Assembly: GCF_036588685.1 (NCBI RefSeq)
Contig: NC_086386.1
Span: 78,072,682-78,136,681 of the forward strand
Source: Mytilus trossulus
Lineage: Eukaryota > Mollusca > Bivalvia > Mytilida > Mytilidae
Length of the DNA stretch: 64,000 nucleotides
Reading direction: 5' to 3'
The notes under the pieces were generated by a model. That model searched no databases and was not told the DNA's origin. It saw only the letters and a list, made by a program, of their open reading frames with translations. A program made the translations under genes and the position numbers. Positions 11,066 through 22,421 of this stretch are shown here, in pieces (the first letter of the stretch is position 1; each line of letters opens with the position of its first letter).

Positions 11066-11402
11066 ATAATACGTTATTCTGATTGGCTAACTGCACACCA
11101 CGTGTTAATCCTTAAGCAATTGCATTACACAATAAAACTTATCATTCATGATAACACGAGGTCCGTCAATAAAGTGCACAGGTTAATTAAATAAAAACTT
11201 CATAAAAATCGTGTTTTCATGATCCTAGCTAAAAAATGTAATCATAAATATTGAATGCTTCTTTTGTAACATCATAGGGTTGTAAAAGCGTTGACCGTGC
11301 GCACATTTTTAGAATGAAGCGCTTCCGCGCTTCATACAAAATGTACTTCGGTCAACGCTTTTACACCCCAATGAAGTTACAAAAAGAAGCATTCAACTCT
11401 TA
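11066..11402. repeat. MITE-like repeat, copy 1 of 2
   Basis: Matches 51469-51800 over the whole length, sharing TTCTGATTGGCTA, ACACGAGGTCC, AATAAAGTGCACAGGT, TTTTCATGATCCTAGCTAAA, GACCGTGCGCACATTTTT and ACAAAAAGAAGCATTCAA. An internal inverted repeat (GTAAAAGCGTTGACCG with CGGTCAACGCTTTTAC) would form a hairpin around the CGCTTCCGCGCTTCA region. Noncoding. Confidence 0.75.
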
Positions 11403-11869
11403 ACAAAATGTTGATATAAAGACCTTCATAGTATAATGGAACATTTACTTCTTTTTTTAAACTATATCTCATTTCCTAAATCGAACAATAATTGTGTCAT
11501 ATTTCAGGCCGATGCCGGAAAATTGAACCCATACACAACAAGATATATTTCTCGTCATATTGCAAGGACACCTGTCTAAAGATGAAGACTGTATGTTGAG
11601 AGTTAAATTTATATTTGTTGTGTGTTGCTTTCTCACTGACGTATAACCCACACCAACCTTTTAAACTATTTTTTAAAATTTAACAAATGTTTGCGATGTT
11701 TTTAAAAGTACCTATTGTGAAATTTTATGATTGTTTTAACAATTTGCTAGCCGACGCAGTATGTGCAGATGACCATGCATCACTAATTATTACACTGAAT
11801 TACATTTTGTTTTAAAAATACATGAGTCATCAGTATCTTACTAACTACTAATTAAACTGTTTACTGGGT
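11403..11869. other. Intergenic, nothing recognised
   Basis: AT-rich sequence between two repeats, with only short open frames lacking family features. Confidence 0.4.
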
Positions 11870-11875
11870 TTGTAA

Positions 11876-12095
11876 TTGCATGGTCAAAACGGCGGACGCC
11901 ACATGTGGAGCAGGATCTGCTTACCCTTCCGGAGCACTTGAGTTCATCCCCAGTTTTTGGTTGGGTTGGGGTTACTTAGTCTTTAGTTTTCTATGATTTC
12001 TTTTTTAGCTAAGGCGTTGTCAGTTTATTTTCGATCTATTAGTTTGACTGTCCCTCTGCTATCTTTGTACTTTTTTTTTCTATAATACAACTATT
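11876..12095 (+). mobile_element. 3' tail of Penelope-like/RT element
   Basis: Shares GGTTTGTAATTGCATGG, GCCACATGTGGAGCAGGATC, TGCTTACCCTTCCGGAGCAC and TTTGACTGTCCCTCTG with the other tails. It is 5'-truncated with no coding part. It lies just outside the duplicated 3' flank of copy B. Confidence 0.7.
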
Positions 12096-12169
12096 AAAAT
12101 GAAAAAGAAGAATATTTTCTATCCAAATATAATGTTTGAAAAAACTTATTTCGTAGCATTTCATTTTTG

Positions 12170-12606
12170 TCACACGACAACATTTTCAAAACACAAGAGA
12201 CAAATTTGCTGATCTAAATTATATCGTTAGCTAAACAACCCATTCAGTTGTAAAAAGTTATATGAAAGTTAAGTCACATCCGTCATGTCTAGCTCTATTA
12301 GTGAATATGTTGTGTATGTTACTGTCTTCATTTGTTTTTGTCTGCTCATATAATTAAATTGGTATCGAAATCAAAATATTCGGTTATCAATAAAGTTTAT
12401 GCAAAGCTTATGGAACAGGTGAAGACATTTATCCACTGTTAAAGACCGTTAAGTGGTTTTTTGTATCTGTCTTTTCTTATACTTTTATTGACGACGTGCT
12501 GTCCCGTTGTCTATTACTAGTAATTAACAATACATTTATTCCGGTGCGACATTTGTTCAATCGGAACTGTTATTTCATAGGAATTAAAATTCATATCACA
12601 AAAAAA
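12170..12606. repeat. Duplicated 3' flank of copy B, distal part
   Basis: Corresponds to 5265-5660 in the copy A unit. It ends where the Helitron-like element begins and continues beyond that element at 13850. Confidence 0.75.
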
Positions 12607-13845
12607 CTAGAGGCTCTCAAGAGCCTGTGTCGCTCACCTGTATTTACTGATGTCGGCCATCTTTGCTGGTAGGCGGGGTCATTAGACACTTTTTTTTTTA
12701 AAAGAAACCCTATAGTAATGATTGTGGCCAAGTTTGGTTAAATTTAGCCCATAGTTTCAGAAAAGAAGATTTTTGTACAAGTTACAAAAAATGACGAAAA
12801 GTTGTTTAATATTGACTATAAAGGGCAATAACTCCTTTAGGGGTCCTCTGACAATTTTGGTCATGTTGACTCATTTGTATATCTTACTTTACTGAACATT
12901 ATTGCTGTTTACAGTTTATCTTTATTTATAATAATATTCAAGATAATAACCAGAAACTGCAAAATTTCATTAAAATTACCAATTTTAGGGCAGCAACCCA
13001 TGCATAAACTGGTTGTCGGATTCATCTGAAAATTTGTGAGATGATATATCCTATTCTAATGAATATTTATATCCTGACAGATTTGCCCTAAATGCCTTAG
13101 TTTCAAAGATATGAAGCAAAACTGCATTTTACCCCTATGTTCTAATTTAGCCATGTCGGCCATTTTGTTTGGTAGGCGGGGTCATTGGACACATTTTTAA
13201 AACTATATACCACATTGATGATTGTAACCAAGTTTGGTTAAATTTGGCCCAGTAATTTCAGTGGAGAAGATTTTTGTACAAGTTGCAAAAAATGACGAAA
13301 AGTTGTTAAAAAATGACTATAAAGGGCAATAACTCCTTAAGGGTTTGACTGACAATTTTGGTCATGTTGAGTTATTTGTAGATCTTACTTTGTTGAACAT
13401 TATTGCCGTTTACAAATAACCCCTATCCATAAGAGTATTCAAGATAATAACCAAAAACTGCAAAATTTCCTTAAATTACCAATTCAGGAGCAGCAACCAA
13501 ACAAGAGGTTGTATGATTCGTCTGAAAATTTCAGGGCAGATAGATATAGACCTGATCAAATATTTTACATCATGTCAGATTTGCTCTAAATGCTTTGGTT
13601 TCAAAGATATAAGCCAAAATATACATTTTATCCCTATGTTCTATTTTTAGCCATGGCGGCCATCTTGGTTAGTTGACCGGGTCACAGGACACACGTTTTA
13701 CACTATATACCCCAAGGATGATTGTGGCCAAGTTTTGTTAAATTTGGCCCAGAAGTTTTAGAGGAGAAGATTTTGTAAAAGTTTACGGACGACGGACGCC
13801 AAGTGATGAGAAAAGCTCACTTTCACCTTTCAGGATAGGTGGGCT
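12607..13845 (-). mobile_element. Helitron-like tandem-core repeat, element A
   Basis: Begins with CTAGAGGCTCTCAAGAGCC (the reverse complement of a hairpin followed by CTAG) and TGTGTCGCTCACC. It contains about 2.5 units of a ~505-bp core (AAAGGGCAATAACTCC, CAATTTTGGTCATGTTGA, AAGATAATAACC, GCCATGTCGGCCAT) and ends in a degenerate hairpin from AGCTCAC (13814) to GGGCT (13845). Related elements are at 16760-17330, 22422-24201 and 58694-60329. It is noncoding and is absent from the otherwise matching flank of copy A, so it inserted after the duplication. Confidence 0.75.
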
Positions 13846-13849
13846 AATA

Positions 13850-14310
13850 AAAACGACGATTTCATAATGTATCAAATTATGAAAGTGAATACTTATTCTA
13901 ATATATGTAATATTTCGTATATTTATCATGTTTATGAAGAAATCACTCATTGTTGAATACCGTATTACGTTATGTTTTGCTTTAAAGTAGCTGTTTGACA
14001 TACACACATCTCTGTTTACCTATATCGACATATAGAAATAAAATAAATCAAGATCAATCCAGATTAAAACATCAACTAATTATTTAAAATACAAAATTTC
14101 TTCATAATTATATTGTTACGAAACGTGCTTTCTTTTCTGGTTACATTTCTGACCTTTCTGAAATGTTTTTTATAACTTAAATGGAAATGTTTGTATTTCT
14201 AAATACTTTGCCTACTTGATAGAAATGTCTTACTAGCTCCAAAAGTGCCCAACAAAAAGTCAGCTTATGCATCAGCAGCCTGTTCCGCGGATTCATACCT
14301 GACCTAACGT
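13850..14310. repeat. Duplicated 3' flank of copy B, gene-proximal part
   Basis: Matches 5690-6705, for example AATAAAATAAATCAAGAT, TTTCTTTTCTGGT, TCTGAAATGTTTTTTA and ATACTTTGCCTACTTGATA. The copy A version has about 400 more bases in the middle. No gene is seen. Confidence 0.7.
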
Positions 14311-14318
14311 TATGACTG

Positions 14319-16324
14319 CTATCCACTTCCAGCACGTACGTCATAAAGTTCTATATGACCGGGTCCAACAACAGCCAAACGTGTACAGGACTTGTCAAGG
14401 CAAAGATCACGAACAGTTTTCAATTTGTCACAGCTATTCAAAACGGTTCGTCTTCGTTCCCCGTCTTCTGATATTAGATGCACCTGTCCAGATTCATCTC
14501 CTATAAGTATAATTCCTGTTAAATGAACACATAAACTAGTAGTTTTCTTCATATACTCGTCTTTGTACTTGAATATTTCGCTACCGTCAAACGATGTACA
14601 CACTACTTCATAATTTTCTGATGTGTACAGAAGACGATTGTTCTTGGAATCAATTTCAAGTCCGTTGAGGTGATAACAATCTGTATTAGTTTGAAAACAC
14701 ATCTCTAATGGCTGTTGTAGATTTTCTAAGCTTATTTTCTTTACAGTTTTATTGACGATGACATATAAAACTCCATCAGATATGCAAATACCTCCATTTC
14801 TATGATTGTTATCTTTAATTTTCATTTCAGAATTAAATGCATCGACAAATTTTAAACGACTCAACTTTGATCCGTAGCATGATACAAACAGGGATTCGGA
14901 TTCGAAATCAAATGCTAGTCGTTTAACAACTGTTGAAAAAGTATGTTCGTCAACAATTCTTTCGTTCAAGATATTAATAGCCTTTAATTTCCCAATTGAT
15001 TCTTCACATTTGCTGCCTACGACAATTACTTCATCTGACGCAAAAACGCCTCCAAATATATTGAAACCATCTAAATCAATTGTTTTATTATGTTTAATAA
15101 TAACATTTTCAAAACAAATTGCAGGAGAAGTTTTCGAAAGAACAGAACTATCTGTTGGAAATAATTGTTTTATATATGCGCTCATTTCGACTGGAATTGT
15201 TTTAATGGAGCTTAGCTCAATAAGACCATCAATATTTTCAACTTCACCTAGTTTAGCATTTTTAACTAATCTAGCTTCAGATATAGAACTTGTATTCATA
15301 ACTGAACTTGCTTCTGTCAACACTGACTTTAATTCGGCTTTTGATTTTTCAAAATGAATAAACATTTGGTTTAATGTGCCATGTTCCTCAACAGTTTTTG
15401 TTGTACAATGTAACTTTTCAAAATAATTTGAAAGTTTTTCAAAGGTTTTCACTTTGTTCTGGAAAGCATTTTCTGATTCCTCACGAGTTATGCCCAATTT
15501 CTTAATAAATGCAGCCAACAGGCTGTCTAGCTGATCTTTGAGTGATAAAATAAATTGGTTAGCTTCTGCTTCAATTTCTGTAAAAGAAGTGTCATTTTTT
15601 TCTTTTTCATCATTCTTTTCTTTCATTACCTTTTCAACTTTCGCTTTAATATCGTTTACTTCAGACAAGAGCACGCTTATTTTGTCATTTTTAAGGTTTT
15701 GCATTTCTTCAATAGCTTGCACGTGTTCGCATTTTCTATGATGTAAAGTTATGCAAAGAATACAACAAAGTTGTTGATGGTCAAAACAGAAAGCTTCCAA
15801 AACTTTCGACGTGTGGACTGGGCATGAATCGGATATCATACTTAAATCAGGCTCCTCTACGATTGATGGGAAATTCATTTCATCAATTCGAACAACTCTA
15901 TGATCAACAAACAGTTTCATAAAACCGTGAAGCTGCAAGCATTCCTCACACAACGCTTCCATGCAATCTCGACACCATTGTGTTGCCTCGGAAATTTTGT
16001 CTCGCCTTTGACAGAGATGACATTCCTGTTTGGCGCTCTTTGAGTTATCCATTAATGACGAAATTGTAAAATTATGTGGGAGTAATGCTGCCCATTGCGA
16101 TGATTCGTCTTCTGGGTTGTTGGGTATAACAACTTTCCTACATACAGGACAGGGGTAGTTGGAAAGTTTTTGTTCTGCGCGTTGTTCAGTGGATAAAATG
16201 AACTCACCAATGCATGTTTCACAAAAGGTATGTAAACATGGTAAACTTTCGGCGACTTTAGTGTTTCTAAACAAATAGGACACGTGAAAACATCATGTTC
16301 ATTGATCTGCCCTACCGTAGCCAT
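14319..16324 (-). pseudogene. TRIM-like protein, copy B, frameshifted in the RING
   Basis: The closest relative of copy A. The N-terminal frame starts at 16324 with MATVGQINEHDVFTCPICLE, and the main frame (up to 16283, ~650 codons) resumes at SLPCLHTFCETC. Copies A and C have a run of four T where this copy has three (near 16247), so a one-base deletion separates Cys15/Cys18 from the rest of the RING. B-box regions, coiled coil and propeller-like C-terminus are complete, ending HIELYDVRAGSG. Translation from the main frame alone would lack the first RING zinc ligands. This is a pseudogene, a null allele or an assembly error. All downstream codons are open, so any inactivation is recent. Confidence 0.85.
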
Positions 16325-16366
16325 TTCACAGGTAATTTACTTCCTTAATTTCATTAATTGTCTCCC

Positions 16367-16376
16367 TTTATATAAA
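16367..16376 (-). promoter_or_regulatory. TATA-like box of TRIM-like copy B
   Basis: TTTATATAAA lies 43 bases upstream of the start codon, identical to copy A. Similarity to copy A stops a few bases further upstream (about 16383) and resumes about 2.9 kb away near 19310, so the rest of the ancestral promoter has been separated. Confidence 0.5.
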
Positions 16377-16390
16377 CAAGTGTTAAAATG

Positions 16391-16735
16391 ATAAATCGTT
16401 TTGAGATATGGCGCGACATGTTAAAAAAAACCACACTCCTGTTTTACTTACAAAGTTCTGTAACTCAAAAAGATTACATTTGATTTTCATTAAAAGGTTT
16501 ACAGATCGTTTGACCATTTCAAGAAATAACTTTATTAAGTTTCATGAAAACTAGATAAGCTGTTCTCAAGTTACGGTGCGACATGTTAGACGGACAGACG
16601 GATAGAGTCTAAGACGGACGGACGGACAGAATGACTGATAGATGGAGGAACGGACGGATGGAAGGAAGGACAGACGGACGGACTGATGTATACAATAATA
16701 CGTCCTGTCAAAATTTTGACGGGCGCGTAAAAACG
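16391..16735. repeat. Pearl-like dispersed repeat with GACG microsatellite
   Basis: A noncoding block with GTTCTCAAGTTACGGTGCG, a run of ACGG/GACG tetranucleotides (about 16590-16685) and an end with the hairpin TCAAAATTTTGACGGGCG. Core sequence plus an ACGG-type microsatellite plus a hairpin end is the layout described for pearl elements of bivalves. It lies at the point where similarity between the copy A and B promoters breaks. Confidence 0.5.
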
Positions 16736-16759
16736 CAATGAAATGAAAAAAATCTCTTA

Positions 16760-17330
16760 ATTAAAGGTCAAAAGTTTTATTAGGATATCGGCCAAGTCGA
16801 TTTATTTGTATCTCTTCTTGACTTCCTAAGTCATTTTTCCTATATGACTTTTATATATATGTTTAAAAAAAATAGATAGAAATTGATAAAAGGAACTTCA
16901 AATTCGTCATTTAAGGGCAATGCAATAAATCCTTTAAGAACTAATGTGAGAATTTTATAGTAAATGGACAAATGGTAGAGCTCAAGATTTTGAAGATAAT
17001 CATCTGGCCCTTTCGAATTGTCTATGTTTACGGCTTTTTTTTAAATGATTGACATCATGCACTTGCATGCCCCCCTTTGTTTATTTTTTAGCCATGAAGG
17101 CCATCTTGGTTGACAAGCGGGGTCACAGTAAACTTTTTAAAACTAGATACCCTAATTATAATTAAAAAAGACATATGATTTTAAATAAGGTTTGTTAAAT
17201 GCAGCCTAGTAGTTTAAGATGTGAAAATTTATGTAAAAAAATGTATTGAAAGATAATGAACAACGATCGACCGGTGCCAAGTGATGAAAAAAATAATACT
17301 TTTCCTGTTGGGTCAAGTGAGCTAAAAAAA
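16760..17330 (-). mobile_element. Old Helitron-like element copy, one core unit
   Basis: Diverged from element A but recognisable by AAGGGCAATGCAATAAATCC, AGCCATGAAGGCCATCTTGG, GCGGGGTCACAG, GTGCCAAGTGATGA and the end GTCAAGTGAGCTAAA. Divergence is higher than among the other copies, so it is older. Small open frames here are chance. Confidence 0.6.
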
Positions 17331-19309
17331 TCAAGAATTCCAAACAAAATTACACCGTTCTTAAATTTAAGAAAAAAACACGGTTTAACAACTGAAAATT
17401 TCAAATTTCACGAACCGAATCGGACAAAGCAAACAACTTCACTGGCGTTTGTTTTTAATTAAAGAAATAAGACATATTATTTATATTTAAGTGTACGCAC
17501 TGACTTGTCACAAATGCTTAAATGGTCACAATTCAATTTATGGTGAAGGTCTGTGGCAGAAGGAAAAATAATATAGAAATGAGGTCAAGGGCAAGGGCAG
17601 TGGACATATGGCAAATAGGGAAAAAATCGTTAGATCTGTGTTCCATACTTGTATATGTTACAGTCAAACCTTCTAACTTTTGACATATGCAGCTTTATAC
17701 AAATACATGTAGTTCAAAACGCTATGAATTCGAATCACTCAGTGTCGCTTGTTTAAAAATATCAATGAGAATGTTTATTTTTTATTTCTTACAATATTTT
17801 AATTCGATATACACTTTATAATATAAGTGACGAATCTAGAAGACGTATAGATTGCACCCCCCCCCCCCCCGCGACTCCACCTTTGATGCATGGTAGTTGT
17901 AATCCTTTTCTTCCTATAAACATTCATTTTTCCATGTCGATTTTGCATGCATATGTACATTTGTCTTATCTTCTTACATACATAGAATGATTAGATTACT
18001 TCTAAAGGTGGTATCCATCCTATTGTACGAGAAAATCACATATCAATTGTGTGTTTCGACTTTTTAAGACCGTAAAGTTTAACTCTAATTTCAAGTTTAA
18101 AAATATTTTTCCATAATTCATATAGGAAACGCATATTTGAGAGCTTTAACCTCAATTTGCGTTATAACCTTCATTTATTATCGCGATATTAAGAATTGAA
18201 CGTTGGACAGTTAGTGCGTGAATTTTTCTTGCTACCTGATTGGAAGATATTACGAGACGTGAATAATCAAAGTTTATTGATTGGTTAGGGCAATTCAAAC
18301 CTTGTTAATGTCCTTCAATCCCGTAGAGTATCGGATTTATCCTCTCTATTTTAGCAATTAGATTTTACACAGGTAACTTTTATCTATAAATAGTCGAATC
18401 TTCTGGAGTAAACAACAACGTTAAACGATATATACTACTTCATAACGTGTGACCTCACGTGTGTGGTAAAATTTGTTGATTAATGCACGTGGCTATTCTA
18501 GTAAATGAATTAATCTACAAAGCGAGAGCATTTTCCATTTTCATCAGCTAAGAGTCGACTAGCCCTTTTTGAAAGGCTAATGCTTGTATGTATTTTGCTG
18601 TTAAAAATTTTTGAATGCAAAGTAAAATTAAAATTATATTTGTTCTATAGGAGTAGGAATTCTAGTGTTTGCTTATTATTTATTTGAATCTGATGCTAAT
18701 CATATAAATAATAAGCCGTTGTCCTGTGAAAGAACTTGTTTTCCAACGACCCGATAACAACAATCCTTTTTAACACTGAAGTTAAATTATCAATTGTAAT
18801 GCAATGCGATTATTATTTTTTTTTTATTTGACCAAACCGGGTTATGCATTGTGAAATCTATGACCAAACCGGGTGGTAAACATTGACGAAACCGGCCAGT
18901 TCCATTTTGACATGACCCATTTCTTTCGTTCCATACTCAGAAATACAAGTATTGAGATGTTCATAAAAACAAGTTTTGCAATCTCCGTGTCAGTATCTAT
19001 CTTCTCGTACCTTTCTTTACGTACAATGTGAACAATTTAACGAGAATTTAAACAATTTCGAGGCATGGTTCACTCAATTCGTCATTTTGACGTGCATTTT
19101 TACTTATTTCTCCGTTAATATAGAACGGTTGTAGAAAATATTGCATATCACAATATAAAATAGTTGTATATGTATATATATTCTTCGATATCATATAAAA
19201 AATAAGAAAATAAGGAGAAACCTAGCTTTCTTCTGTCTATTAATGTTCCGTCATTGTGCCGGATGTTAGATACCATCGAGTCCGAACAAATTTCGCCGGT
19301 GTGGTTTAG
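17331..19309. other. Intergenic, nothing recognised
   Basis: No gene or known repeat seen in about 2 kb. It contains a 14-C run near 17857 and a 51-bp block (19141-19191) repeated exactly at 19937. The 73% AT character matches the rest of the window by eye; no composition was computed. Confidence 0.4.
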
Positions 19310-19562
19310 ACACAGTGTAGTAATATTGTTCGATTTGTAATGTTTCAAGTAAACACTTTTCTAAAAAGCTAGCCTTCTAATAGCTGATGAAATATGAAAA
19401 TGGTTTTCCATGCAGAATAAAATTGTATATTAGCTAAAATGCAAACGGCAAATATCAATTTTGAGATTTCCATGTTTCTTATTTTTGGGGGCAATCACTT
19501 GCCTCTGATATTTTTCCATATAGATAATAACATCCTTAATATATCATTAAGTGAAAATATAA
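19310..19562. repeat. Orphan TRIM-like promoter flank
   Basis: Matches 8796-9035 upstream of copy A (GTTCGATTTGTAATGTTTCA, CTTTTCTAAAAAGCTAGCC, GAAATATGAAAATGG). No coding sequence is attached. It is probably the upstream flank of copy B, separated from it by about 2.9 kb of inserted sequence. Confidence 0.7.
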
Positions 19563-19790
19563 AAGAAGAAGATGTGGTATGAGTGCCAATGTGACAACTC
19601 TCCACAACAGACCAAAATGATACAGACAATAATAACTGTATAATAATGCCTTCAACAATAAGCAAAGCCAATATCGCATTTAGTCAGCTATTAAAGGCCC
19701 CGAAATGACAAACGTAAAACGACAAATACAAGAAAAGTAAAGGCCTAAGGACAAGGTATGATATACCAGAGGAGTTTACATCTACGAAAA
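19563..19790. repeat. Dispersed bivalve-type repeat (GATGTGG family)
   Basis: Same family and position as 9036-9250, sharing GATGTGGTATGAGTGCCAAT and AAGCAAAGCCAATATCGCAT. It is ancestral to the duplication. Confidence 0.7.
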
Positions 19791-20121
19791 GGGATACAGC
19801 ACCTGCTGTATATATCATTGCACTTTACCAGACCGTCGAGTTTTGACACAAAAAAAAAAAAAAAAAATCAATAGTTCTTTAAAATTTGACAATATTTAAA
19901 TATATAAAACGCCGTGACACAGGAGCTATTCGTAAATTGCATATCACAATATAAAATAGTTGTATATGTATATATATTCTTCGATATTTGGCTTGTCGAA
20001 GTATAGAAATACTCATATGGTCTGTAACAGTTTCATATGTATGTATAATAACGAAATAAATCCGAGATCTATTATATTTTAATCAGATTGTTCTTCATCT
20101 ATTTTCTCGTAAACTTTAATT

Positions 20122-20212
20122 TCGAGTTTAAGTTCGAGTTATGTGTCAAGTTTAAGTTCGAGTTATGTGTCAAGTTTAAGTTCGAGTTATGTGTCAAGTT
20201 TAAGTTTGAGTC
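20122..20212. repeat. 24-bp minisatellite, about 3.5 units
   Basis: The unit TTCGAGTTATGTGTCAAG plus TTTAAG repeats in near-perfect tandem. The small open frames over it are a by-product of the repeat, since 24 is a multiple of three. Confidence 0.9.
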
Positions 20213-20299
20213 AAAAGTACGAGTTACAAATCGAGTCGTTTGTCAAATCGCACTTCGACACTTTAAATAAGGCTTGGTGTCAAATTTTGAGAAGTTTGA

Positions 20300-22421
20300 G
20301 TACAAAATATTATTTGAGGCGCAGATGTTTTATTGAAACAGTAACAAAATGATACTAAAATTGCAAAATGGGCAATCGAGAGAAAAATCTTCCAATACTC
20401 AAAATAGAAAAAATAAAACTAACTATAAAAATTATCCTCCACATCATGATCTAAGTTTATCAATTGTTTATATTTTTAAAATACCAATTAAGTCACATGT
20501 TCAAACTCCTTTCTCAACCAGAATGTCCTATTGTTTTTGTCATTTGAAAACATCATTATTAATTACAGATCTGTGGTCTCTTTTAAATTACTCATCCTGT
20601 CCTGAGGTCTAGATAGTGAATCCCAAATTTGAGATTTAATCCAGCCTTTTCTAAGGAAACGAGAGAAAATATTTTCAGTTGAATTATTTTGTCTAGACTT
20701 CTAACGGTTTAAGCATGCCATATTTTACGTATTGATACCTCAATATATAAATATAAATTGATTTGATATTTTATAGTGTGTCTTTCTATATGTTGTGATC
20801 TTACACTATTGTTTCAAATAGAGGTGAAGGTTGGTACATATTCAAACGTTTTAACCCGCTGCCTTAGTTTGCACCTGTCATAAGACAGGAACCTAATGTT
20901 CAGTAATTGTCGTTTTTTTATATATGTTAGACCGTTGGTTTTTCCGTTTGAATGGTTTCACACTTGTCCTTTTTGGGTCCTTTAAAACTTGCTGTTCGGT
21001 GTTAGCCAAGCCTCCGTATTGAAGACCGTACTTTGATATATAGAATGAGGTTGAGATCTATATGTTTAAAGTTTTTGCTGTCTCACTGAAGTATTTTCAT
21101 CATAAATCATTGATACTGTAAATATAGATTGTTTTGCGTGGTTTCCAATAGTACATATTGGAAAGTCTTGTGGTTGTGTTTATAATATTGAGGCTTATAG
21201 GTGCATGCATAGGTTTTGATTTACTAAATTGCTTAAACAATAATGAGTGCTTTGTGTAAGTTGGTAATCGGAATTTACCTATAAAAAACTGTTCCAACTG
21301 ATTAGCAGTGAGAGAGAAAAAATATTTTAGATAATGTTTGAAAAAAAAAAAAAAAAAAATCGTATAAATTTGTTTGCTTTCCAGAGACACTGCATGATAA
21401 TATATTGAAAATTGTCTCGACACTGATGAAAAAATTATCGGATGCTAAAGAATTTATGTGACCCAAGCCATAGTTATATTCTCTGCATGTCTTATCTGAA
21501 ATCTTTTGTGTTTGTTACGGTCTTTGTTGTTGTCTATTCATATTTGGTGTTGAAATATGATCTGCAATTAAATGAAGTTTGCGGAACTGGTGTCCTATGT
21601 TAGGGCGGGATCGCGGCAAAAAAGTTTAACCCTTATATTATTTGTGTAACTCGCCAAGTATTTTAGTGGTTGTCGTTGGTTCATTGTCTGTCATACCTGT
21701 TTTTCGTAAGTTGTTTTGTAATTAGTTAGGTCTCCAGTTTTTAAAGTGAATTGTTTAATATTTTTCATATGAATGACTTTTGAAGTTCACTATAGTTATG
21801 GGTTTTCTCATTGTTGAATGTCGTACGATTACCAAAAATTGCTGACATCCAGTGACCACTTCATTTGAATTTGATCAGATACTAAATTGTAGTTTTCTAG
21901 TGATCGGATACTAGTTACTAAGTAGTTGTATCATTGACAATCATATCACATATCCTTATTTTAAATAGACACTTGTTCACTAATAAAATCCGTAATTTTA
22001 CTTCTTATTTTGGGGGGGGGGAGGACTACTCCTATACTTCATTTGTACTTGTATTGTCGGCGCGGTATTTATAGGTTACTTACCCAGAGTTTTCGATTAT
22101 TGGTGGTCTTAGGGATTTGACCACCACATTTTGGGGAAGGATCAACACAATTTTAGTAATTCGCAATAGAAATGACCACCAGGGGAATTTTTTTTTTTTT
22201 TTCGAAAACTCCGCTAACCAAAATATTAGGTAGAACATGAATGTCTTTGGTATCATTTCATATGATTACAAAAAATTACACTTTCAACCCGGTTTATCTC
22301 GAATTCATTTTAGTAATAGAGAGACGAGGGATATTTAAATTTTTATTTAAAGTCGACAATATATTGACCACACCATGGTTAAAGAAAAGTACCTAAAGAC
22401 AAACACAAAACACAACATAAA
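20300..22421. other. Intergenic with two inverted dispersed repeats
   Basis: About 20880-21110 and 21660-21850 carry the GATGTGG-family repeat in the opposite orientation (GACAGGAACCTAATGTTCAG; TTCTCATTGTTGAATGTCGTACG). A 20-A run lies near 21340 and a G run near 22012. A possible old member of the Helitron/pearl set is not excluded around 22180. No gene seen. Confidence 0.4.

Larger units (their letters stand above)
19141..19987. repeat. Exact 51-bp direct repeat flanking an orphan promoter block
   Basis: The block beginning TTGCATATCACAATATAAAA and ending TTCTTCGATAT occurs at 19141-19191 and 19937-19987 with no difference. The 745 bases between the copies hold the displaced TRIM upstream flank (19310-19562) and its dispersed repeat (19563-19790). 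Confidence 0.85.

Noticed and set aside
15010-15741. + strand frames opposite copy B
   Set aside because: Antisense shadows of the propeller and coiled-coil regions, with no independent conservation beyond the coding strand.
20088-20352. Open frames with repeated FKFELCVK residues
   Set aside because: Produced by a 24-bp minisatellite whose length is a multiple of three; no other coding evidence.
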